41,233 nucleotides of DNA, taken from NCBI GenBank assembly GCA_020634815.1, contig JACKBA010000049.1, positions 1 through 41,233 of the forward strand, read 5' to 3'. The notes under the pieces are model-generated. The model was given only the letters and a program-made list of their open reading frames with translations. It had not been told where the DNA came from and searched no databases. A program made the translations under genes and the position numbers. Each line of letters starts with the position of its first letter. The stretch's first letter is position 1. This DNA is from Caldilineaceae bacterium (GTDB lineage: Bacteria; Chloroflexota; Anaerolineae; Caldilineales; Caldilineaceae). Shown here piece by piece: positions 10,059 through 16,159 of this stretch.

Positions 10059-11873
10059 CTATTTCAGGCCGGACACTATCCCCTCGACCCACTGCGAGCG
10101 CGGCTTGACAAAGCTCTTCACGACCTGAATCTCGGCGCCATCCTCGCTGATGAGCCGGTAGGCGCCGGCGGCCGCGGGCACGACAAAGGTCTCGGCATAG
10201 CTGAAACGCTGGCGCTGGCCATTGGCCGTCTCCAGCAGCACGCTGCGCCCTTCGACAAGGCTCATGACCTGGCATGAGCCGTCCGTGCGCACGTCGACGC
10301 GGTCGCTGAACTTGTAGCGCTGCACGTCATAGAAGTGGTTCTTGTGCGTCGGCTGGTGAATCAACTCCCAGCCCGGACCACTGTTCACGATGCGCGGCTG
10401 CGAGATGAACTCGGCCGGCACGCGGTCGCCTTTGCGGTCGAAGTAAAGGTTCTCGAACGCGCGGTCGATGTTGAGCGGCCGCGGCCGGCCATCCAGATCG
10501 AGGCGCATCCAGTCGTACATCTTGAAGGTGAAGATGTAGGGCGTGGCGCTGATCTCCAGGACAAGGTTGTTGATCCCCGAGCAGTGGATTGTACCGTTGG
10601 GAATCAAGACCAGGTCGTGCTTGCGCACAGGATGCGCCTGCACAAAGCGCTCGATCTCGACAGGGGCGGCATGGGTGAAGCTGTGATCGAGCGCGGCGCG
10701 GAACTCGGCCGGGTTGATATCGCCCTGAAAGCCCAGATAGCAGTGTGCATCAGGCGCGCAGTCGAGGATGTAGTAGGTCTCGTCCTGCGTGACCACCTCG
10801 CCAAAGTGACGGCGGATGTAGTCGGGCCGCGGATGGCACTGTACGGAGAGGTTGCCACCGTCGAAGGTGTCCAGAAAATCGAAGCGAATGGGGAACTCGT
10901 GGCCAAAGGCGGCCGCGCCGTCACCCGTGATATCGTGCGGATTGCGATGCATGAGGAAGTCAAAGGAGACTTCCAGCAGCCAATCGTCGCTCTCGAAAAC
11001 CAGGCCGTTCTCCGGCACGATCAGCTCGAAGGACCAGGCGTAGTTCGGCACGTCTTGCGCCAGTTGCGGCATGCGCCGGCGAATCCACTGGCCGCCCCAC
11101 GGTCCCGGCTCGAACCACGGGCGGACGCGGAAGAAGCTGTGTGCCATGGCTTCCAGGCCGCTGCGGATCGTCTGGCCCCGCGCAAAGGTAATCTCTTCGG
11201 GCCGCTGGCCATCCACAATCCAGTCGATGCGCTCGTGCAGGGCAAGCTTGTGACGGTTGGCGGCCACCCAGTCGATGAAGTAGCTGCGCTTGTAGGCAGG
11301 CTTGGGATCGAGCGGCTGGGCGGCGCCCAGGCAGGTCACGCTGCCGGCACGTTGGCGAAACTGGATCTCGTTCTTGGGGACATCGACATAGACGAGATGA
11401 CCCTGCCAGCCGGCCAGCGCAGCGCCGCAGCCATAGACGATACTGAGGTCCGCGGTGCCGTCGGGTTGCAACGCAGAGAGTGCCGCGCGATCGAAGAAGT
11501 CCGCCAGTTCGCCCGGAAAGCGAAAGCCGAAGATCGGATCGTCGCCGCCCAGGTAGGGAGCAAGCAGCGCGTCGAGCGCAGCCGGCGTCTTCATGGCTGC
11601 CGCGGCATCGATCCAGTGGACGCGTACACCCAGCGCGTGGAGTTCGGTGTGCAGCCGCTCGCGGAAGTCAGCCCAGATCACACCTGGATAGCCGTCGATG
11701 GTGATCTGCCGGGCACCGGCAAGCTGCCGCGCCAGCGCCGCAAAACCGCCCTCGATCCGGCCAGGGCCGAGGTTGAGTGACGGATAGATGTTGTACTGGC
11801 CCGGCGCCGTCTCCTGGCGACGCGCCGGCATCAGATGTTGCGTGGTCTTGCGCCACGGCTGCGGTAGACTCAC
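10059..11873 (-). CDS. Class I mannose-6-phosphate isomerase-like protein
   Basis: A 604-residue cytoplasmic protein. The C-terminal two thirds match the zinc cupin fold of class I phosphomannose isomerase, which interconverts mannose-6-P and fructose-6-P. Metal-ligand blocks are visible: Gln345/His347 in SVQCHPRPDY, Glu365 in QDETYYIL, and His430 in IPNGTIHCSG. The N-terminal ~190 residues are an extra domain (ITIDGYPGVIWADF, then FGFRFPGELADFFDR) that resembles a kinase-like/nucleotide-binding fold without a P-loop. Such long forms are known in the family. The GTG start at 11873 has GGGAG about 6 nt upstream and lies 1 nt after the stop of the preceding cupin gene. An in-frame extension would overlap that gene. 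The true sugar may not be mannose. Confidence 0.82.
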   Translation of the reverse strand: MSLPQPWRKTTQHLMPARRQETAPGQYNIYPSLNLGPGRIEGGFAALARQLAGARQITIDGYPGVIWADFRERLHTELHALGVRVHWIDAAAAMKTPAALDALLAPYLGGDDPIFGFRFPGELADFFDRAALSALQPDGTADLSIVYGCGAALAGWQGHLVYVDVPKNEIQFRQRAGSVTCLGAAQPLDPKPAYKRSYFIDWVAANRHKLALHERIDWIVDGQRPEEITFARGQTIRSGLEAMAHSFFRVRPWFEPGPWGGQWIRRRMPQLAQDVPNYAWSFELIVPENGLVFESDDWLLEVSFDFLMHRNPHDITGDGAAAFGHEFPIRFDFLDTFDGGNLSVQCHPRPDYIRRHFGEVVTQDETYYILDCAPDAHCYLGFQGDINPAEFRAALDHSFTHAAPVEIERFVQAHPVRKHDLVLIPNGTIHCSGINNLVLEISATPYIFTFKMYDWMRLDLDGRPRPLNIDRAFENLYFDRKGDRVPAEFISQPRIVNSGPGWELIHQPTHKNHFYDVQRYKFSDRVDVRTDGSCQVMSLVEGRSVLLETANGQRQRFSYAETFVVPAAAGAYRLISEDGAEIQVVKSFVKPRSQWVEGIVSGLK

Positions 11874-11874
11874 G

Positions 11875-12267
11875 TTACTCTCCCTGGTCCGGGCGCCGGT
11901 AGTCATCTTCGTAACGGGTGATGTCGGCCTGCTGCCAGTTGCCGAAGGCCACTTCGAGCACGCGCACATCGGGGCCGAGGCTGGCCAGCCGGTGTTTCGT
12001 ATTAGCCGGAATCCAGATCTCGTCGCCGGCCTTGGGGCGCAAAACCTCCTCGCCCACCTGCATCTCGCAGCCGTCGTCGAGCGCAATCCAGAGTTCGGCG
12101 CGGCCGGTGTGCGATTGCAGGCTGAGGCGTTGGCCGCCCTTGACGGTCATGAGGCTGACAGTCACCTCTTCATTGAAGGCGAACTGTTTGAAGGAGCCCC
12201 AGGGCCGGCCTATGAAGTCGACCGCCGGCTTCTCGGCGGGAATTGGTTTCGTCACGTAGTCCGTCAT
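11875..12267 (-). CDS. Stand-alone cupin, PMI type II C-terminal domain-like
   Basis: A 130-residue single-domain cupin. It follows the pattern of the C-terminal isomerase domain of bifunctional ManC/PMI-II enzymes: RPWGSFKQF (21-29), GGQRLSLQSHTGRAELW (44-60), a second cupin motif GDEIWIPANTKHRL (80-93), and the terminal DITRYEDDY. Here it exists without the guanylyltransferase domain, so only isomerase or sugar-binding activity is expected. It sits between a PGI-type cupin (6-nt gap) and the class I PMI gene (1-nt gap), clearly as one operon. It may be a sugar-6-phosphate isomerase for the same substrate, or a regulator of that pathway. Confidence 0.82.
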   Translation of the reverse strand: MTDYVTKPIPAEKPAVDFIGRPWGSFKQFAFNEEVTVSLMTVKGGQRLSLQSHTGRAELWIALDDGCEMQVGEEVLRPKAGDEIWIPANTKHRLASLGPDVRVLEVAFGNWQQADITRYEDDYRRPDQGE

Positions 12268-12273
12268 GATTAG

Positions 12274-12870
12274 TCAGGCTTCCAGTTCGCGCAGAAATTC
12301 GTCCCGGTCCATCACAACCGGTCTGCCATCTTTCTCCACGATGACTTTGCGGAAATTGCGCTCGCCGACGGTTCCGTAGTCATGGCCCGCGGCGCTGGAG
12401 AGGATACCCCAGTAGACCAGCGGTTCATCGCCGACATTCACGGTACGATGGGCAGTATAGCCCGGCACGTAGACAGTGCTGTTTCCCGCCAGCGCCACGG
12501 CCCGGCATTCGCCCGTACGCTCGTCTTCGAGCAGCATCATGCCGCGCCCACGCAGACCAATGTAAACCTCGGCCGCCGGACGCCATTCGTGCAGATGCCC
12601 CTTGGTCATGAAGTACTCGCTGCCCACCTTGCCAGGATAGATAATGCCGAGCCCGTAGTGCACCTGCCCGTCGCCGTTATGCTCTTCTACCTGGGTGACC
12701 TCATAGACGAGTGGGTTCTTCACCACCAACTGCGTGTACGCCTGCCGGTCGGCAAAGACGGCGCCGACGTCCACCAGATAGCGGCTCGTCGGCGCGCGCC
12801 CGGCAATGATGCCGGTCAGCGGGTCGAAACGCAGCGTCTCTGCGCGGTCGAGTTCGGTTGCGCTTATCAT
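12274..12870 (-). CDS. Cupin-type glucose-6-phosphate isomerase
   Basis: A 198-residue protein of the cupin phosphoglucose isomerase family (PF06560), unrelated to the large classical PGI. Metal-binding His/Glu residues lie in YFMTKGHLHEWRPAAEVYIG (residues ~86-105), followed by GRGMMLL and VPGYTAHRTVNVGDEPLVY. The reaction is interconversion of glucose-6-P and fructose-6-P, or the equivalent for a related aldose. It is the first gene of a three-cupin operon divergent from a DeoR repressor gene. A TTGACA promoter and a possible operator lie within 95 bp upstream. Confidence 0.88.
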   Translation of the reverse strand: MISATELDRAETLRFDPLTGIIAGRAPTSRYLVDVGAVFADRQAYTQLVVKNPLVYEVTQVEEHNGDGQVHYGLGIIYPGKVGSEYFMTKGHLHEWRPAAEVYIGLRGRGMMLLEDERTGECRAVALAGNSTVYVPGYTAHRTVNVGDEPLVYWGILSSAAGHDYGTVGERNFRKVIVEKDGRPVVMDRDEFLRELEA

Positions 12871-12906
12871 GCGAATTGTGTCCCTTACGCGCCAGACTTG
12901 ATAACA

Positions 12907-12965
12907 TATGGTTTTTTTGTGAAATAAGCAACCATAAGCGTATCAAACACAACAATACGTGTCAA
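12907..12965 (-). promoter_or_regulatory. Promoter and operator candidate of the three-isomerase operon
   Basis: On the minus strand TTGACA (plus 12960-12965) and TACGCT (12937-12942) are 17 nt apart. Just downstream, the inverted repeat TATGGTT (12907-12913) ... AACCATA (12930-12936) has its inner arm next to the -10. The AAGCAACC motif here (12926-12933) recurs in front of the DeoR gene, suggesting one repressor for both. Confidence 0.5.
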
Positions 12966-13158
12966 GCACACCGGTATATCCAACGGCATCATATCATCAC
13001 ATATCAGCAAAACGATGGGTAGACGAACGCCTCTTGCGTGGCGTAACGGTGCATTCCTCCAGTGTAGCAAGCATGGTACAACACACTCGACGCCGTCGAC
13101 TGCGGAGATATCAGGACGCTTGCCTGGAGAATGGGCAGAATCGGGGAAACCTGGTGTC
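12966..13158. other. Central part of the 360-bp divergent intergenic region
   Basis: Between the two promoters I see no convincing gene, RNA or repeat. Short open frames exist on both strands but lack ribosome sites and family features. The AT-rich ends belong to the two divergent promoters. Confidence 0.6.
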
Positions 13159-13218
13159 TTGACATCTGCGCTCGGAAATGTTATATCTTGTTAACAACCA
13201 TTCGGTAAGCAACCGATT
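13159..13218 (+). promoter_or_regulatory. Promoter and operator candidates of the DeoR gene
   Basis: TTGACA (13159-13164), a 17-nt spacer and TATATC (13182-13187) form a near-consensus promoter. Two direct copies of a motif follow at the expected transcript start: AACAACCATT (13193-13202) and AAGCAACCGATT (13207-13218). This arrangement fits autorepression by the encoded DeoR protein. Confidence 0.6.
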
Positions 13219-13230
13219 ACGGAGCCAACT

Positions 13231-14010
13231 ATGCACAAGCTACCCGCCGAATTGCGCCGCGATCAGATCGCTGTGTTTGTCCAGGAGCAAAGCAGCGCAT
13301 CGACCGAGGAACTTGGCGAACGTTTTGGCGTCTCGCTCATGACGGTGTGGCGCGACCTGACGACGCTGGAAGAAGAGGGTCGCGTGCGTCGCGTGCGTGG
13401 CGGCGCGGCACGCGTCGAGCGCAATGAGAGTGCCGAGCCGCTCTTTGACAGCAAGCGCGTGCTCAACCCGACGGCCAAGGAGCGCATCGCCCGCTACGCC
13501 GCCGAGACCTTCGTGACGGACGGCGAGATTCTGTTCATGGAAGCCGGCACGACGGTCGCTGCCATGGTCAAGTACCTTGCCGGCCACCAGCACCTCACGG
13601 TCATCGGCAACGGGCTGGGCACCATGAATGAACTGGCGCGCCTGGTTCCTGCCATCAGCGTCTACTGCTGCGGCGGCATGTTGCGCGACGTGGCGCTAAC
13701 CTTTGTCGGCCCGCAGGCGGAGGACTACTTCCGCAACATCAATGCCACAACCTGTTTCCTGAGCGCCACGGGAATCACCGCCACGGAAGGCATCACCGAT
13801 CCCAGCCCGCTGGAGATCCAGGTAAAACGCGCGATGGCCGCCAGCGCCGACCGCGTCGTCTTTCTGCTCGATAGCAGCAAGTTCGGCGTGCGTTCGCTCT
13901 CGCGCGTGGTGCCGCTCGGCGACGTCGACATCCTGATTACCGACAGCGACGCACCTGCCGATCTCGTCGGCGTGCTGCGGGCACAAGGCATCGACGTCCA
14001 TATCGTGTGA
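13231..14010 (+). CDS. DeoR/GlpR-family transcriptional regulator
   Basis: A 259-residue regulator. The N-terminal winged helix (residues ~8-62) contains STEELGERFGVSLMTVWRDL followed by the wing RRVRGGA. The C-terminal DeoR sensor domain (~80-255) has the family blocks MEAGTTVAAM, VIGNG, CGGML, FLSATGI and FLLDSSKFG. DeoR proteins usually repress sugar-catabolic operons and are released by a phosphorylated sugar. The phospho-sugar site (GTT and DSSKFG) looks intact. The gene is divergent from the three-cupin isomerase operon, and both promoters carry the same AAGCAACC-type motif. That operon and the gene itself are therefore the likely targets. Confidence 0.92.
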   Translation: MHKLPAELRRDQIAVFVQEQSSASTEELGERFGVSLMTVWRDLTTLEEEGRVRRVRGGAARVERNESAEPLFDSKRVLNPTAKERIARYAAETFVTDGEILFMEAGTTVAAMVKYLAGHQHLTVIGNGLGTMNELARLVPAISVYCCGGMLRDVALTFVGPQAEDYFRNINATTCFLSATGITATEGITDPSPLEIQVKRAMAASADRVVFLLDSSKFGVRSLSRVVPLGDVDILITDSDAPADLVGVLRAQGIDVHIV

Positions 14011-14050
14011 ACCCGGCAGCCACCCCGGCACTGTCCCTCGTTGACGTCGT

Positions 14051-14081
14051 TTGCGCGCCACCCCCCGCCATGCTAGCATGG
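14051..14081 (+). promoter_or_regulatory. Candidate promoter with a 14-bp palindrome
   Basis: TTGCGC (14051-14056), a 17-nt spacer and an extended -10 TGCTAGCAT (-10 at 14074-14079) precede the small gene at 14170. The -10 lies inside the perfect palindrome CCATGCTAGCATGG (14068-14081), a possible operator. Confidence 0.4.
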
Positions 14082-14169
14082 AGACGCAGTCAATCTTCTG
14101 TCCATCCCAGGCCGGAGCGCCCCATACCCACGTGGTCGCGCTTCGACTCCGCACCAAAGGATGTGTTCT

Positions 14170-14412
14170 GTGGAGTACAAGATTTATAACAACGAGAGCG
14201 GCGAGTTGTTGGGAGCGATCAACGACACCGAAATGGCGTCGCTGACGTCGCTCCTGGAGGAAGAGTCGGCCGAGGATCGTGACTACTACATCACTGCCGA
14301 CACTGTCGACTATCTCGAAGCCAACGGCGCCGACGCCGCGTTGGTAGCCCTGTTACGCAAGGCCGTCGGCGGTGCCGATGGCGTGGAAATCCGCTGGTCG
14401 CGCGCCGGCTAA
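14170..14412 (+). CDS. Small conserved hypothetical protein
   Basis: An acidic protein of 80 residues from GTG 14170, or 83 from ATG 14161. It reads VEYKIYNNESGELLG, then a charged helix with LLEEESAEDRDYYI, and ends LLRKAVGGADGVEIRW. I recall short proteins of this layout (LEEES...DYYI...LL) as conserved hypotheticals in Chloroflexota, but I know no function. GTG 14170 is preferred because AAAGGA (14156-14161) then has 8-nt spacing; with ATG 14161 the ribosome site would overlap the start codon. It lies 37 bp upstream of the acyl-CoA-binding protein gene and is probably co-transcribed with it. Confidence 0.65.
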   Translation: MEYKIYNNESGELLGAINDTEMASLTSLLEEESAEDRDYYITADTVDYLEANGADAALVALLRKAVGGADGVEIRWSRAG

Positions 14413-14449
14413 TAAATCGGACCCCATTCACCAATATAGGAGAGCAATC

Positions 14450-14707
14450 ATGAGCGACCTCAAAGCCCAGTTCGAGCAGGCGGCTCGCGAGTCGACCGAA
14501 CTGCCTTCGCGACCGGACAACAACACACTGCTCCAGATCTACGCGCTGTACAAGCAGGCAAGCGTCGGCGACGTCAACACCAAGCGCCCGGGCATGACCG
14601 ACTTCGTCGGCCGCGCCAAGTGGGACGCGTGGGAGAAACTCAAAGGCACGACGACCGATCAGGCCATGCAGGCGTATGTGGATTTGATCAATAAGTTGAA
14701 GGGATGA
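14450..14707 (+). CDS. Acyl-CoA-binding protein (ACBP)
   Basis: An 85-residue single-domain ACBP that binds medium- to long-chain acyl-CoA esters in the cytoplasm for buffering and transport. The diagnostic stretch is complete: LLQIYALYKQASVGDVN, then KRPGMTDFVGRAKWDAW and a final YVDLINKL helix. This includes the Tyr and Lys residues that contact the CoA and acyl chain. The ATG at 14450 has AGGAGAG 6 nt upstream. ACBPs are near-universal in eukaryotes but patchy in bacteria. The protein is of typical length with no added domain. No fatty-acid gene lies next to it. Confidence 0.93.
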   Translation: MSDLKAQFEQAARESTELPSRPDNNTLLQIYALYKQASVGDVNTKRPGMTDFVGRAKWDAWEKLKGTTTDQAMQAYVDLINKLKG

Positions 14708-14710
14708 TCG

Positions 14711-14772
14711 GTGAGGGGATGACAGGATGAGGGAATGACAAAATGAGGGGATGACAGGATGAGGGGGTAAGC
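14711..14772 (+). repeat. 16-bp tandem repeat array, about 3.7 copies
   Basis: Units begin at 14711, 14727, 14743 and 14759 with the pattern RTGAGGGRATGACARR. The array is purine-rich and begins 4 nt after the ACBP stop. It is the left half of a convergent intergenic region and is roughly complementary to the C-rich array that follows. Confidence 0.85.
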
Positions 14773-14776
14773 ACGC

Positions 14777-14828
14777 CACCTTGTCACCTTGTCACCTTGT
14801 CACCTTGTCACCTTGTCACCTTGTCACC
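14777..14828. repeat. 8-bp tandem repeat CACCTTGT, six perfect copies
   Basis: Six exact copies (14777-14824) plus CACC (14825-14828). The array ends 11 bp before the stop of the minus-strand DUF58 gene. On the minus strand it reads GGTGACAA repeated, similar to the GATGACAGG units of the neighbouring array. The two arrays could therefore fold together as an imperfect hairpin. There are no spacers, so it is not a CRISPR. Confidence 0.95.
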
Positions 14829-14839
14829 CAATCACCCCC

Positions 14840-16159
14840 TCAGATCAGCATCCTCTCCTTCATCGCCAGATAGCGGTCGATGACGGCTACGCTGAGTTCG
14901 TCGGCCGGGGCGTCGAGCGTGTGCACGCCCTGACGGCGCAGGCGATCGAGGGTGGCGCGGCGTTCGGCGAGGACGCGCTCCGCCACCGTACGTTCGTAGA
15001 GTGACGTGCTGTCGGCGATGGGCTGGTTGGCCAGCCGGTTGATAGCGGGGTCCGCCACGGTGACCAGCAGGGGTAGGTGCTGACGGCGCAGGCGCACCAT
15101 CTGCGCCACGAGCGCATCGGTGGAGATGCTGCCGGTCAGATCGGTGAATACGAGCACGAGCCCCCGCTTGTGCTGGCGGGCGGCGAACTCGCCGAACGCG
15201 ACGCCATAGTGGGGTTCCACACGCTGCCCCTCGACCGCATAAAGCTGCTCCAGCAGCCGGTGAAACTGCGCCTTCCCGCTGCGCGGTGCCACGGTATGCA
15301 GCACCGTGTCGGCAAAGGTCAACAGCCCGACGCGGTCCCCCTTCTGCACGGCCACGTAGGACAACAAGAGCACGGCATTGATGGCGTAATCCATCTTGGC
15401 CACGTCGCCCACCGGACTGCGCATCATGCGCCCCACATCGAGCAACGCATAGATATTCTGGCTGCGCTCGGTCTCGTACTCCACGCTGATCGGCTTGCCG
15501 CGCCGGGCTGTCGCCTTCCAGTTGATGCGCCGGTACTCGTCGTCGGGGGTGTAGTCGCGCAGTCGCTCGAACTCGTTGCCCGCGCCCAACTGCCGCGTGG
15601 CGCGCAACCCCAGCTCCCACAGGCGATTGCGGCGCAACAGCAGGTCGTACTTGCGCACGTCGACCAGGTTCGGATAGACCTTGACCGGCCCGGCGGCGGC
15701 GAAGCGCGCCTGGCGTCGCAGCAGCCCGGCCGGCGACTCCCAGCGCAGGTAGAGGTCGCCAAAAGCAAAGTTGCCGCGCCGGGGCGGCCAGAGATGGTAG
15801 CGCACCGCGGTTCGTTGCTGCGGGGCGACCTGCGCCTCCAGCACCGGCTGCGCCACGTCAAGCCCAAAGGTTGGCGGCGGCGTGTCGCGCACCCAGACCG
15901 GTGTTGCACGCAACCCGGCGTGCAGGTCGATGTCGATTTCGACGAGGTTCTGCGCGGCCAGCGAGAGCCGGTTGTCGTGACGGCGCGCCAGCGACCAGTC
16001 GCCCGGCTTGGGCGCAAGCTGCCAGTCGGCAACGAATGCCGCAGTGCAGGCGATCAGCCAGAGCGCCGCCGCCCACACCGCTCCCGGCCACCAGAACGCG
16101 GCCAGCAGCAGCGGCGCCGTCACCAGCAGGAGCGCCAGCCCGCGCAGCGTTAGTTGCAT
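14840..16159 (-). CDS. DUF58 domain protein
   Basis: A 439-residue protein with two N-terminal membrane helices (residues ~5-45) and a soluble part. The DUF58 signature is GNEFERLRDYTPDDEYRRINW, then KATARRGKPISVEYE. It is followed by a von Willebrand A-like fold with LLDVGRMM and LVLVFTDLTGSI. DUF58 proteins usually sit beside a MoxR AAA ATPase and are thought to act as chaperone-like assembly partners at the membrane. No MoxR gene is adjacent here. The ATG overlaps the RecQ stop (ATGA at 16156-16159), so the two are probably coupled. The 3' end abuts the tandem-repeat arrays. Confidence 0.88.
   Translation of the reverse strand: MQLTLRGLALLLVTAPLLLAAFWWPGAVWAAALWLIACTAAFVADWQLAPKPGDWSLARRHDNRLSLAAQNLVEIDIDLHAGLRATPVWVRDTPPPTFGLDVAQPVLEAQVAPQQRTAVRYHLWPPRRGNFAFGDLYLRWESPAGLLRRQARFAAAGPVKVYPNLVDVRKYDLLLRRNRLWELGLRATRQLGAGNEFERLRDYTPDDEYRRINWKATARRGKPISVEYETERSQNIYALLDVGRMMRSPVGDVAKMDYAINAVLLLSYVAVQKGDRVGLLTFADTVLHTVAPRSGKAQFHRLLEQLYAVEGQRVEPHYGVAFGEFAARQHKRGLVLVFTDLTGSISTDALVAQMVRLRRQHLPLLVTVADPAINRLANQPIADSTSLYERTVAERVLAERRATLDRLRRQGVHTLDAPADELSVAVIDRYLAMKERMLI

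Noticed and set aside
11875..12086. N-terminal extension of the class I PMI frame upstream of 11873.
   Set aside because: The extension lies inside the cupin gene 11875-12267 in another frame, is Arg/Pro/Ser-rich, and a GTG with GGGAG follows directly after that gene's stop.
14777..14828. Possible CRISPR array.
   Set aside because: Units are 8 bp and contiguous with no spacers; it is a simple tandem repeat.
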